Assembly (NCBI GenBank): GCA_900066355.1
Contig: FMEL01000002.1
Span: 248,001-312,000 of the forward strand
Direction: 5' to 3'
DNA from: an uncultured Ruminococcus sp.
GTDB taxonomy: Bacteria > Bacillota > Clostridia > Lachnospirales > Lachnospiraceae
DNA length: 64,000 nt
The translations under genes and the position numbers were made by a program. Under the pieces are notes generated by a model. It was not told the DNA's origin and did no database searches. It was given only the letters and a program-made list of their open reading frames with translations. Positions 34,088 through 42,808 of this stretch are shown one piece after another; position 1 is the first letter of the stretch, and every line of letters starts with the position of its first letter.

Positions 34088-35020
34088 TTACTCTGTAAAC
34101 AATGCTGTTGAATAATATCTGTCACCTGTATCCGGAAGAAGAGCTACGATTGTTTTACCTTTGTTTTCCGGACGTTTTGCCTGCTCAATTGCTGCATAGA
34201 GAGCCGCACCTGAGGAAATACCAACCAGGACACCTTCTTTCTTTGCAAGAAGTTTCGCTGTTGTAAAGCATACTTCGTTATCGATCGGCATAATCTCATC
34301 ATAAACCTGTGTATTCAGCACTTCCGGAACAAATCCTGCGCCGATGCCCTGAATCTTATGTGGTCCGCCTTTTCCTTCGGAAAGTACCGGAGAAGTTGCC
34401 GGCTCCACTGCTACGATCTTGACATTCGGATTTTTCTCTTTCAGGTATTCACCTGTTCCGGTAAGTGTTCCGCCTGTACCAACACCTGCGATAAAGATAT
34501 CGACTTTACCGTCTGTGTCATTCCAGATTTCAGGACCTGTGGTAGCCTTATGTGCTGCCGGGTTTGCAGGGTTTACAAACTGTCCGGGAATGAAGCTGTT
34601 CGGAATTTCTTTTGCAAGCTCATCTGCTTTTGCGATGGCACCTTTCATTCCCTTGGCACCTTCTGTAAGAACCAGTTCTGCACCATATGCTTTCAGGATA
34701 TTTCTACGTTCAATACTCATCGTCTCAGGCATTGTAAGAATGATTCTGTATCCCTTTGCTGCAGCGATGGATGCAAGTCCGATACCTGTATTTCCGGAAG
34801 TTGGCTCGATGATCACAGAACCTTCTTTCAGTAGTCCCTTTGCTTCTGCATCTTCAATCATAGCCTTTGCGATTCTGTCCTTAACACTTCCTGCCGGATT
34901 GAAGTACTCAAGCTTTACAAGTACTGTTGCTTCCAGTCCAAGCTCTTTCTCTATATTTGTTACTTCTACCAGTGGAGTGTTGCCGATCAGTCCAAGGGTT
35001 CCTTTATAAATGTTTGCCAT
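34088..35020 (-). CDS. cysK: cysteine synthase A (O-acetylserine sulfhydrylase)
   Basis: 310 residues. PLP lysine in NPAGSVKDRIAKAMIE near residue 42, substrate loop EPTSGNTGIGLASIAA near 68. Makes cysteine from O-acetylserine and sulfide. The start ATG 35020 follows AAAGGTGGT; the ATG at 35050 has no ribosome binding site. In CymR systems CysK is also the co-regulator. Own promoter with an operator just downstream of the -10. Confidence 0.95.
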   Translation of the reverse strand: MANIYKGTLGLIGNTPLVEVTNIEKELGLEATVLVKLEYFNPAGSVKDRIAKAMIEDAEAKGLLKEGSVIIEPTSGNTGIGLASIAAAKGYRIILTMPETMSIERRNILKAYGAELVLTEGAKGMKGAIAKADELAKEIPNSFIPGQFVNPANPAAHKATTGPEIWNDTDGKVDIFIAGVGTGGTLTGTGEYLKEKNPNVKIVAVEPATSPVLSEGKGGPHKIQGIGAGFVPEVLNTQVYDEIMPIDNEVCFTTAKLLAKKEGVLVGISSGAALYAAIEQAKRPENKGKTIVALLPDTGDRYYSTALFTE

Positions 35021-35062
35021 AATAGTTACCACCTTTCCCTGTATTTTCATCTCGTTTTATTA

Positions 35063-35081
35063 ACATACCTCTTTGATATGT
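35063..35081. promoter_or_regulatory. candidate sulfur operator in the cysK leader
   Basis: Minus-strand ACATAT-N7-GTATGT, starting 5 bases downstream of the -10 and so across the transcription start. Third member of the set. Confidence 0.65.
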
Positions 35082-35086
35082 TTAGT

Positions 35087-35115
35087 ATGTTATTCTATTT
35101 TTGATAAATTGTCAA
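35087..35115 (-). promoter_or_regulatory. promoter of the cysK operon
   Basis: TTGACA (35115-35110), 17-base spacer, TAACAT (35092-35087). Confidence 0.8.
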
Positions 35116-35133
35116 TAGGTTTTTGGAAAAAAA

Positions 35134-35162
35134 TTGAACTTTTTTCGATGCTATAGTATAAT
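35134..35162 (+). promoter_or_regulatory. promoter of cbiK
   Basis: TTGAAC, 17-base spacer, TATAAT. Divergent from the cysK promoter with only 18 bases between the two -35 boxes. Confidence 0.75.
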
Positions 35163-35203
35163 CCTGATTACGCGAAAATTTATTTTAGGAGAATACATTT
35201 ATT

Positions 35204-36001
35204 ATGGAACACCAATCCCCAAAAGCAATTCTGGTTGTCAGCTTCGGAACCAGTTATGAAGCTTCACGAAAAGCAACGATAGAAAAAATCGAACAGGATA
35301 TTGCAGATGCATTTCCTGATTACAGAATCTATCATGCATGGACCAGCAAATTTATCATCTCTATTCTGAAAAAAAGAGACGGTATTTCCATTCCTACTGT
35401 GTGTGAAGCAATAGAACAGATGATTCATGACGGCATTCGTACACTCATCGTTCAGCCCACACATATTCTGGATGGCATCGAAAACAATGTTATGAAAGAG
35501 GCAGTTCTTTCTTATAAAGATTCTTTTGATCAGATTGTTTTCGGTTCTCCACTTCTTGCCACTTCAGAGGACGAAACACGTGCGATTGCAGCTGTAACTT
35601 CTGAATTTAAAAACTTAAAAGAAACGGACGCTCTTGTCCTTATGGGACATGGCACCACTCATCAGATAAATATTGCTTATTCAGGACTTGACCGGCATTT
35701 CAAATCACTTGGACATTCCAATGTCTTTATCGGAACTGTCGAGGCCGATCCGACTATTCATGATCTTGTGAAGGAAGTAACTGAATTTCACCCTACTGCC
35801 ATTTATCTGACACCGTTTATGATTGTTGCCGGTGATCATGCACATCATGATATGGCAGGAGATTCCCCGGATTCATGGGTCGGACAGTTCCACGCTGCCG
35901 GCTTTGAAGTCTGTCCCGTTATAAAAGGACTCGGTGAGTATACCGGTATACGTGCCATTTTTATAGATCATATAAAAAAAGCAATCTCAATGCTTCATTA
36001 A
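35204..36001 (+). CDS. cbiK: sirohydrochlorin cobaltochelatase
   Basis: 265 residues. Inserts cobalt into sirohydrochlorin, the entry to the anaerobic B12 pathway. N-terminus KAILVVSFGTSYEASRKAT is the CbiK signature; metal-binding histidines lie in MGHGTTHQ near residue 148 and GDHAHHDMAGD near 207. No signal peptide, so cytoplasmic. Some members also insert iron; here that would complete siroheme. Stands alone, divergent from cysK, with a strong terminator. Confidence 0.94.
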   Translation: MEHQSPKAILVVSFGTSYEASRKATIEKIEQDIADAFPDYRIYHAWTSKFIISILKKRDGISIPTVCEAIEQMIHDGIRTLIVQPTHILDGIENNVMKEAVLSYKDSFDQIVFGSPLLATSEDETRAIAAVTSEFKNLKETDALVLMGHGTTHQINIAYSGLDRHFKSLGHSNVFIGTVEADPTIHDLVKEVTEFHPTAIYLTPFMIVAGDHAHHDMAGDSPDSWVGQFHAAGFEVCPVIKGLGEYTGIRAIFIDHIKKAISMLH

Positions 36002-36018
36002 TTATCATTCTCATTACA

Positions 36019-36067
36019 AAAAAAGGTCCGGACTCCGAAACATTTCGGAAAATCCAGACCTTTTTCT
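36019..36067. terminator. bidirectional terminator between cbiK and the MFS gene
   Basis: AAAAAGGTC-GGA paired with TCC-GACCTTTTT, with an inner TCCGAAA/TTTCGGA hairpin. T-runs on both strands serve the convergent genes. Confidence 0.85.
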
Positions 36068-36081
36068 TATTTGATTCAATT

Positions 36082-37266
36082 TCAGGTATCCTGCCGACTC
36101 TTTTTGCAGATCTGTATTCCCGCCAGAAGCAGAATCGGAAATACGATTGCAGCCAAAATTCCCATTCGCAGATTATTTCCAAGATTACTTGAAACAAATC
36201 CTGCCAGTGTCGGACCTCCGGAGCATCCAAGATCCCCCGCCAACGCAAGCAGTGCAAACATTGCTGTACCGCCGCCCCGTATTGATGCCGATGCAATACT
36301 GAATGTACCCGGCCACATGATTCCTACAGAAAATCCACAGATGGCACAACCCAACAGGCTGAGCAGAGGATTCGGTACAAAAGAAATACAAAGATAGGAA
36401 ATCACACAAAGTATACTACTGTATGTCATGAATCTCTTCAAATCGATTTTTTCACCGTATTTACCATAAAGAAGCCTTGCAAGCCCCATCAAAAAAGCAA
36501 ATGCCATCGGACCTGCGAGATCTCCCACCGTTTTACTTACTTTCAGGCCCTCTTCCGCAAAAGTAGATGCCCACTGGCTGACAGCCTGTTCACTGGCCCC
36601 TGCACAGGTCATCATCAGCATTACCACCCAGAAGATCTTTTTGCCAAAAAGTTCACCAATCGTAAGCCCTTTCTCACCCTCTTCATGTAGCGAATAGATT
36701 GGCGAAAACCAAAAGACGATTCCATTCAGCACCGGAATAACTGCCCAGATACGTGCAAGGATCTTCCAGTTTTCAATTCCCATCGTACTGAAGAAAATAG
36801 TTGAAATCAGTACTACTCCGACATGTCCCCAACAATAAAACGAATGCAGAAGGCTCATTGCTTTTTCTTTATTGTCTGTCGGACATGCCTCAATGATCGG
36901 ACTGATCAGTACTTCAAGCAAGCCTCCACCTACTGCATAAATGGCAACAGCAATCAGGATTCCGGCAAAAGGATCTGCTGTAAGCTCCGGAAGCAATGTC
37001 AATGCCAAAAGGCCGACTGCTGAACAAATATGCGCGATCGTCACCGATGCTTTGTATCCGATTCGGTCTACAAATCCCGCAGACAAAAGATCTATCAGAA
37101 GCTGGATTATAAAGTTGATCGTGATCAGAAGTGTAATCTTTGACAGCGGAATCTGGTATGTCTTCTGAAACGTTACAAATAATAATGGTACAAAGTTATT
37201 GACGATTGCCTGCACAATATATCCTACAAAACAGGCATACATCGTTCTTTTATAAGATGTTTTCAT
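36082..37266 (-). CDS. major facilitator superfamily transporter
   Basis: 394 residues with about 12 hydrophobic segments. Resembles the sugar/drug-type MFS group (GSFYCWGHVGVV-like stretch around residue 140, read as HSFYCWGHVGVVLIST). It follows the PfkB-type kinase gene with a gap of 31 bases, so the transported compound may be a sugar phosphorylated by that kinase (inference). No substrate can be named from sequence. Confidence 0.85.
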   Translation of the reverse strand: MKTSYKRTMYACFVGYIVQAIVNNFVPLLFVTFQKTYQIPLSKITLLITINFIIQLLIDLLSAGFVDRIGYKASVTIAHICSAVGLLALTLLPELTADPFAGILIAVAIYAVGGGLLEVLISPIIEACPTDNKEKAMSLLHSFYCWGHVGVVLISTIFFSTMGIENWKILARIWAVIPVLNGIVFWFSPIYSLHEEGEKGLTIGELFGKKIFWVVMLMMTCAGASEQAVSQWASTFAEEGLKVSKTVGDLAGPMAFAFLMGLARLLYGKYGEKIDLKRFMTYSSILCVISYLCISFVPNPLLSLLGCAICGFSVGIMWPGTFSIASASIRGGGTAMFALLALAGDLGCSGGPTLAGFVSSNLGNNLRMGILAAIVFPILLLAGIQICKKSRQDT

Positions 37267-37297
37267 TATTTCTCCCGTTGTTTTAAATCTTTTTCTG

Positions 37298-38227
37298 TCA
37301 TAACATCTGCATCCTGACTTCCGACATCAGTTGTTCTACCAGCGCCCTGTCCGGCGGCTTTGTGCCGACAGTTGTCACAGCACCTGCCGAGACAGCCATA
37401 CAAAGTCTTACCATTTCTTTTTCTGAAAGCTTTCTGTCATGGGCATATGCAAGTGCAGCCACCATCGCATCTCCCGCACCGACTGTGGAATGTGCTTTCA
37501 CTGGCAAAGCAGGACAGTTTATCTTATAGTTTTCTCCTGCAAAAACAGCTCCGTCTTTTCCCATAGAAACTGCCACTGTCTGTATTCCTTTTTCGTGGAA
37601 GTTTTCTGCGGTTTCAATAATTTCGTGAACAGTCAGAACGTGATCTGTGCCAGTGTATTCTTCAAGTTCCGACCGGTTTGGTTTTATTATATCCGGAACT
37701 GCCTTTAATGCCAGCCGAAACAATTCTCCATCTGCATCCAAAAGAACTTTGCCACCTTTTTTATGGACACATTCTGTCATCTCTGCATAGATAGTTTTTC
37801 TGACTCCGCCTGGAACACTTCCTGCAAGAACGACCAGTGTCTCATTGTCTGTATACGTACAGATTTTCTGAATCAGTGCTTCTGTCTGCTTTTCCGTAAT
37901 TGCCGGTCCCGGTTCATTGAGCTCTGTCACACCTCCGACACAGTCAAAAATTTTTGTGTTGGTTCTCGTATCTCCATCCACATAGATAAAATCATGACGG
38001 ATATTCCGGGCATTTAATACATTTTCGATTGTCATGCCGGTATTTCCTCCAAGGAACCCCATAGCAAGACTTTCCCCTCCAAGCGCATGGATCGTTTTGG
38101 AAACATTAATTCCCTTGCCGCCGGCATCATACTCGATCCGCCGGATACGATTCAGAGCGTATGGCTGAAATTTGTCAACCTCCACCGTCTTGTCGATTGC
38201 CGGATTCATGGTTACTGTTATGATCAT
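37298..38227 (-). CDS. PfkB-family hexose-phosphate kinase (1-phosphofructokinase type)
   Basis: 309 residues. N-terminus TVTMNPAIDKTVEVD is typical of 1-phosphofructokinase and tagatose-6-phosphate kinase; the catalytic GAGD motif is in HSTVGAGDAMVAALAYA near residue 250. Phosphorylates a sugar phosphate at C1 or C6. No fructose PTS gene is nearby; an MFS gene follows instead, so the name fruK is not certain. Confidence 0.85.
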   Translation of the reverse strand: MIITVTMNPAIDKTVEVDKFQPYALNRIRRIEYDAGGKGINVSKTIHALGGESLAMGFLGGNTGMTIENVLNARNIRHDFIYVDGDTRTNTKIFDCVGGVTELNEPGPAITEKQTEALIQKICTYTDNETLVVLAGSVPGGVRKTIYAEMTECVHKKGGKVLLDADGELFRLALKAVPDIIKPNRSELEEYTGTDHVLTVHEIIETAENFHEKGIQTVAVSMGKDGAVFAGENYKINCPALPVKAHSTVGAGDAMVAALAYAHDRKLSEKEMVRLCMAVSAGAVTTVGTKPPDRALVEQLMSEVRMQML

Positions 38228-38245
38228 TTTTTACTCCTGTAACTT

Positions 38246-38767
38246 TTAGCAGCGATTTCTTTTGTTTACGAAATAATTAAGGATTCCGCCTCCGACAATG
38301 ATCACCATTGCCACTGCTACGACACGTTTGGCCGCCTCCTGCGGAAGCTGACTCTTAGATCCGATAGAATCTGAATAAAACGTCAGATTATAGTCGATCT
38401 CATGTGGTGCTCCCATTGCAGTGGTATCTGCGATTACAGGCAGTGCCTCATCCATGGAAAGCACCGGAATCTCAAAGACGGAATTCATTCCCTCTTCATT
38501 TGTCGGAAGATATTTCTCTCCGTCCACGATCATGTAATCATAATTGGAACTGCTCCACTGAATCTGGGCATATGCCTTCCCGTCTTCTACCGTAAGGATC
38601 GTCGGGGAAGTTACACTTGCCTTACCACTTCCACCTTCAAGATCTACCTGTATGGAATATTCCCCGTCCTCTTTATCGACTGACATTCCGTCCGCCTGAC
38701 ATACACCGGAAAAAACTACAATTCCTGTAAATGCCGCCGCAAGCAGCCAGGTAATTTTTTTCTTCAT
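38246..38767 (-). CDS. exported, C-terminally membrane-anchored beta-sandwich protein
   Basis: 173 residues. Signal peptide KKKITWLLAAAFTGIVVFSG, an extracellular domain, then a C-terminal helix VVAVAMVIIVGGGILNYFV and a basic tail. The stretches GGSGKASVTSPTILTV, SSSNYDYMIVDGEKYLP and PHEIDYNLTFYSDSI recall a domain that I remember near iron- or cobalamin-complex transport genes in clostridia (NEAT-like); that link is memory, not proof. It diverges from cbiL and may share regulation with it. First gene of a three-gene unit with the kinase and MFS genes. Confidence 0.6.
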   Translation of the reverse strand: MKKKITWLLAAAFTGIVVFSGVCQADGMSVDKEDGEYSIQVDLEGGSGKASVTSPTILTVEDGKAYAQIQWSSSNYDYMIVDGEKYLPTNEEGMNSVFEIPVLSMDEALPVIADTTAMGAPHEIDYNLTFYSDSIGSKSQLPQEAAKRVVAVAMVIIVGGGILNYFVNKRNRC

Positions 38768-38800
38768 AATTTATTACTCCATTTTCTCATTTTCTCACCT

Positions 38801-38852
38801 AATATAACACAGCAAATCTCACATTGCAAACACTATACACTTCTAGTATAAT
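38801..38852. promoter_or_regulatory. back-to-back promoters sharing one palindromic -35 box
   Basis: TTGCAA (38824-38829) reads the same on both strands. Plus strand: 17 bases then TATAAT (38847-38852) toward cbiL. Minus strand: 17 bases then TATATT (38806-38801) toward the exported-protein gene. Confidence 0.7.
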
Positions 38853-38903
38853 AAAAAGAATGTGATTTAAATCAATATTAAAATTATCAGGAGGATTTTT
38901 ATA

Positions 38904-39590
38904 ATGAAAGGAACTTTATTTGGAGTTGGCGTCGGACCTGGAGATCCGGAATTAATGACACTGAAAGCAGTACGTATGATCCGTGAAAACGAGGTCATTG
39001 CAGTACCGGGTGCTGATGTCAGAGAAACCGTTGCTTATAAAATTGCTGTTCAGGCAGTACCGGAGCTTGCAGATAAGGAACTTCTTCCAATCTACATGCC
39101 GATGACCCATGATGCCAAAGAATTGGAACTCAATCACGCAAAAGGAGCCAAGACTCTTGAATCTTATCTGGATCAGGGAAAAAATATTGTTTTCCTGACT
39201 CTCGGGGATCCATGTGTTTATTCTACATTTTCTTATCTGCAGCATCGTGTGGAAGCAGACGGATATCATACAGAACTTGTCAGCGGAATCACTTCTTTTT
39301 GTGCAGCCGCAGCTCGCCTGAATATTTCTCTGTCCGAGTGGAACGAACAGCTTCATATCATTCCAGCCGTTCACCGTCTGGACAATGAACTGACAGAATC
39401 CGGAAATTATATTCTGATGAAATCCGGCAAAAAAATGAATCAGGTAAAGGAAATCCTGGCCCGAAGCGGTAAGGATGTTCTGATGGTTGAAAACTGTGGT
39501 ATGCCGGATGAGCATATTTACCACAGTGTAGAAGAAATCCCGGATGATGCCGGATACTATTCTCTGATCATTGCAAAGGAGCACAAATGA
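38904..39590 (+). CDS. cbiL: precorrin-2/cobalt-factor II C20-methyltransferase
   Basis: 228 residues. SAM-dependent methylase with GTLFGVGVGPGDPELMTLKA at the N-terminus and VFLTLGDPCVYSTFSYL near residue 92. Adds the C20 methyl group after CbiK. The start ATG 38904 follows AGGAGG. Its stop overlaps the ABC ATPase start by 4 bases (ATGA), so the two are coupled; the rest of the cbi genes are elsewhere. Confidence 0.94.
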   Translation: MKGTLFGVGVGPGDPELMTLKAVRMIRENEVIAVPGADVRETVAYKIAVQAVPELADKELLPIYMPMTHDAKELELNHAKGAKTLESYLDQGKNIVFLTLGDPCVYSTFSYLQHRVEADGYHTELVSGITSFCAAAARLNISLSEWNEQLHIIPAVHRLDNELTESGNYILMKSGKKMNQVKEILARSGKDVLMVENCGMPDEHIYHSVEEIPDDAGYYSLIIAKEHK

Positions 39591-40429
39591 TCGAAACCAG
39601 AAATCTGACAAAAACTTTTGACAATTTCACGGCTGTAGATTCTCTGGATCTGAAAATTGAGACCGGAGAGTTTTTCGGTCTTCTCGGTCCCAACGGTGCC
39701 GGTAAAACAACTACGATCAGTCTTCTTTCGACACTCCTTCTTCCTACAAAGGGTGAAATCCTGATCGATGGTCAGAAACTTACCCGAAACCGTCCGGATC
39801 TCAAGCGCAAAATCAGCGTGATCACGCAGGAATATTCCATGCGTCAGGATATGAATATGGACGAGATCATGGAATACCAGGGCCGTCTTTATTTTATGCC
39901 TCGTAAGGAGATCAAACGACGCACGGAAGAGCTGCTGGAATTCTGTGATCTGATCAAATTCCGCAAACGTACAGTACGTAAACTTTCCGGTGGTATGAAA
40001 CGTAAGCTGATGGTTTGTCGTGCACTTCTGACAGATCCGGAAATTCTGCTTCTTGATGAACCGACTGCCGGTATGGATGCATTGTCCCGTCGTCAGATGT
40101 GGAATCTTCTCCGCAAGCTGAACGGCAAAAATCTGACTATCCTGCTCACAACACATTATATGGAGGAAGCGCAGAATCTCTGCAGTCGTGTAGCACTGAT
40201 GGATCATGGCCGACTCGAAGAGGTCAGCACACCATCTGCCCTGATAAACAGTCTTGGTAATTATACTGTAGATGAATTTTCAGGTGATGAAACAAAAAGT
40301 CACTATTTTCACACCCGTGAAGAAGCGATTGCCTATCTCTCCGGTCTTTCCGGTCAGGCTTCCTTACGTGAAACAACGCTGGAGGATGTTTTTGTCGAAC
40401 GTGCCGGCAGACATCTGATGCCATCATAG
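39587..40429 (+). CDS. ABC-2 type transporter ATP-binding protein
   Basis: 280 residues. Walker A GPNGAGKTT near residue 36, signature LSGGMKRKLMVCRAL near 137, Walker B EILLLDEPTAGMD near 154. Resembles DrrA/CcmA-type export ATPases. It pairs with the permease at 40442. Co-transcribed with cbiL. The substrate is unknown; this is not an ECF or BtuC-type importer, so cobalt or B12 import is unlikely. Confidence 0.88.
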   Translation: MIETRNLTKTFDNFTAVDSLDLKIETGEFFGLLGPNGAGKTTTISLLSTLLLPTKGEILIDGQKLTRNRPDLKRKISVITQEYSMRQDMNMDEIMEYQGRLYFMPRKEIKRRTEELLEFCDLIKFRKRTVRKLSGGMKRKLMVCRALLTDPEILLLDEPTAGMDALSRRQMWNLLRKLNGKNLTILLTTHYMEEAQNLCSRVALMDHGRLEEVSTPSALINSLGNYTVDEFSGDETKSHYFHTREEAIAYLSGLSGQASLRETTLEDVFVERAGRHLMPS

Positions 40430-40441
40430 GGGGGACTGAGT

Positions 40442-41173
40442 ATGGGAATTATTACAATTTTATGGGAAAAATGGGTGGAATTCCGAAGAGATTTTTATAA
40501 AATCACTCTGGCCGCGATGATCGCACCTCTGATGTATCTTGTTGTATTCGGAATGGGTATCCAGACGATATCGCACGGAGAACCATATCTTAACTTTCTG
40601 ATTCCGGGTGTCGTCTCACTGACAACTATGAACGGAAGTTTTAATGCAATCGCGCAGAATCTGAATGTACAGCGTCTTTATGAAAAGGCATTTGACCAGG
40701 TTATGATCTCACCGACACCTCTGTGGCAGTTTATCGCAGGACAGATCATCGGTGGAAGTCTTCGTGGTTTTTATGCCGGTGGAGTGATCCTGATTCTGAC
40801 ACTGCCGATTGATACAGGTCTGATCTTTAATGGATGGTCTTTTCTGATCATGTTTTTGAATGGTGCTGTCTTTTCTGCAATCGGTGTTGTGGTTTCTTTC
40901 CTTGCAAAGAACCATGCAGATGTGCCGCGTTTTTCGAATTATATCATTATGCCGATGGCATATCTCTGTAATACGTTTTTCTCTACGGAAAAGCTGCCTG
41001 GGATTCTCGGAAAGTTTGTGTCTGCGCTTCCGCTTTCACAGACCAGCCATATGATCCGAAGTATTTCCGCAGGGGAAGGCCTTCAGATGACGGGAATCGC
41101 CGTACTGGGGGCATATCTCGTGGTGTTTACTGCGATTGCGTCGTGGTTTATATATAAAAAGAAGAATCTGTAA
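40442..41173 (+). CDS. ABC-2 type transporter permease
   Basis: 243 residues with six hydrophobic segments (for example LAAMIAPLMYLVVFGMGIQ and VLGAYLVVFTAIASWFIY). Partner of the ATPase 12 bases upstream. Probably an exporter of a hydrophobic or metal-linked compound, by family. Last gene of the cbiL unit. Confidence 0.86.
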   Translation: MGIITILWEKWVEFRRDFYKITLAAMIAPLMYLVVFGMGIQTISHGEPYLNFLIPGVVSLTTMNGSFNAIAQNLNVQRLYEKAFDQVMISPTPLWQFIAGQIIGGSLRGFYAGGVILILTLPIDTGLIFNGWSFLIMFLNGAVFSAIGVVVSFLAKNHADVPRFSNYIIMPMAYLCNTFFSTEKLPGILGKFVSALPLSQTSHMIRSISAGEGLQMTGIAVLGAYLVVFTAIASWFIYKKKNL

Positions 41174-41187
41174 GGGTATTATTTACG

Positions 41188-41496
41188 AAAAGGCTATTTG
41201 TATCTGTTCTGCCGCAAGCTTCAGAATTTTTGACAGTAGACTGCTCGCGCAGTCATTCAGAAGAAAGGACAGGTTCTGTGCCAAAGTTGCGTTTTCTACT
41301 CAGAACATGCGCCTGTTTGCTGCCAGTCGCCCAAACTCGCCTACGGCTCAAACAGTGGGCTTGATGGCAGCAGCTGGCATGTTCTTCGCTACGAAAGCCT
41401 CGCTGGCAGCACTTCACCCGTTCTTTCTCTGAATCTACTGCTGAATTCTCTACTTTCATAACGGAAGCCAGTCCGCATAGGCACATGTAGCCTTTT
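41188..41496. repeat. large imperfect palindrome D
   Basis: About 309 bases. Outer arms AAAAGGCTATTTGT and ACATGTAGCCTTTT; inner arms GAACATGC/GCATGTTC, GCTGCCAGTCGCCCA/TGGGCTTGATGGCAGC. No coding signal. Together with E it fills most of the 667-base gap before pdxK; between D and E (41497-41611) a further smaller hairpin AGCCGCAG/TTGCGGCT lies. Confidence 0.65.
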
Positions 41497-41611
41497 CTGT
41501 GCATCATACCTTACAAAGATTCCGGTAGCCGCAGGCGCAGCAGACTCGCTCCGAGCGGAACACCCTCGCTGGTTTGAATTTGCGGCTGATTTGTTGTCTG
41601 TTGAAAAAACA

Positions 41612-41818
41612 GGAAAGCTTCGTACGATCTGTGAGTTCACTTTCTGCAGGAGTCTCTGGAAGTTCTTAGATATGTTCTGGCTGCTTTATGAGGAAAAATT
41701 GCACTGTCCGAACCTTCGGCGAGTTTGCAATTTTTTCGAATGCTTTTTGCAGACAGTTTATATCTTAGCACTTCCGGACTCCGAAGCCTGTGATCGAACA
41801 GATCGTACGAAGCTTTCC
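41612..41818. repeat. palindrome E with perfect 21-base arms
   Basis: Arms 41612-41632 and 41798-41818 (beginning GGAAAGCTTCGTACGATCTG) are exact reverse complements. Inside lie GAAAAATTGCA/TGCAATTTTTTC and further stems. Only copy in the window. Confidence 0.75.
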
Positions 41819-41840
41819 GTAGTTTCAACAACGCCTAAAA

Positions 41841-42704
41841 TCAGCGGGCTAACTCATACAAATACTTCTCAAAACAAATTCCTTCATTGCGGTCTGTCTC
41901 TTCTTCAACCGCATCGCGTATCCCTTTCGCAAGAAAATTTACTGCTTTTCGGACAGATTCTACTGTATCCGTTCCTTTCACCATTCCGGCACTTAAAACC
42001 GACGCAAACAGATCTCCCGTTCCGGAGTAACTGCCCCCGACTTTCTGCGCAGTTACCCATTGAACAGAATCTCCTGCACAGATCAGGTTTCCTATCTCCT
42101 GCACTCCGGCTTTCACCGGAAAATCAATCCCGGTAATCACCACTTCTGTCTCATACTCCATTGCAAGTTTATTCCCGGTCTCTTCCACAAACTCCTTTAA
42201 CTCTTTTTCCGCAAGATTACTGATCTTGCTCCAGATTTTATGTGCACGTTCCCTGCCGTGAAGCAGCAGCAGCGCTTCCGTCAGATTCGGTGTGATCACA
42301 GCTGCCCGTTTCACCAGAAAACGCATTTTTTCACAAAGTGCTTCCGTGTAGATTGGATACTCCTCTCCGTCATCTCCCATTACAGGATCAACGAGAATCT
42401 TTACATTCTCTCCTCCAAACTGTTCTATAAACGAAACAACCTTATCTGCCTGTGCCGCATCCGCAAGAAATCCCGTATAGATTCCATCCGGCTGAAAATT
42501 AAGATTCTTCCATTCATCCATAAATTTATCCATACGGTCTGTATAATCATCACAAAAATAGGACGGAAAACCTGTCTGACAGCTCAATACTGCAGTCGGC
42601 AGCGGGCATGCCTGGATTCCCATCACAGAGATCACCGGAATTGCCGCTGTAAGAGAACATTTTCCCAGTCCTGAAAGATCATTTAATACTGCAATTTTTT
42701 TCAA
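41841..42704 (-). CDS. pdxY: pyridoxal/pyridoxamine kinase
   Basis: 287 residues of the ribokinase-like B6 kinase group. Start KKIAVLNDLSGLGKCSLTAAIPV; the catalytic region is GTGDLFASVLSAGMVKG near residue 225 (GTGD motif). Salvages vitamin B6 to PLP. Divergent from a MocR-type gene, a common pair in which the regulator senses PLP. Symbol could be pdxK or pdxY. Confidence 0.85.
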   Translation of the reverse strand: MKKIAVLNDLSGLGKCSLTAAIPVISVMGIQACPLPTAVLSCQTGFPSYFCDDYTDRMDKFMDEWKNLNFQPDGIYTGFLADAAQADKVVSFIEQFGGENVKILVDPVMGDDGEEYPIYTEALCEKMRFLVKRAAVITPNLTEALLLLHGRERAHKIWSKISNLAEKELKEFVEETGNKLAMEYETEVVITGIDFPVKAGVQEIGNLICAGDSVQWVTAQKVGGSYSGTGDLFASVLSAGMVKGTDTVESVRKAVNFLAKGIRDAVEEETDRNEGICFEKYLYELAR

Positions 42705-42808
42705 TCTGAATTCTCCTTATCTTGCATTTCGTCACATTCTGGTTTAGAATAGCACCTAAGTGTATTTAGAAAAATAACCACTTTTATTCATTTTTAAGGG
42801 GACAGTTT

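Noticed and set aside
39587..41173. Cobalt or B12 importer
   Set aside because: ATPase and permease are of the ABC-2 export type; no binding protein or ECF component.
41136..42136. Several frames of 60-180 codons over the palindromes before pdxY
   Set aside because: They follow inverted-repeat structure, overlap each other and have no start signals.
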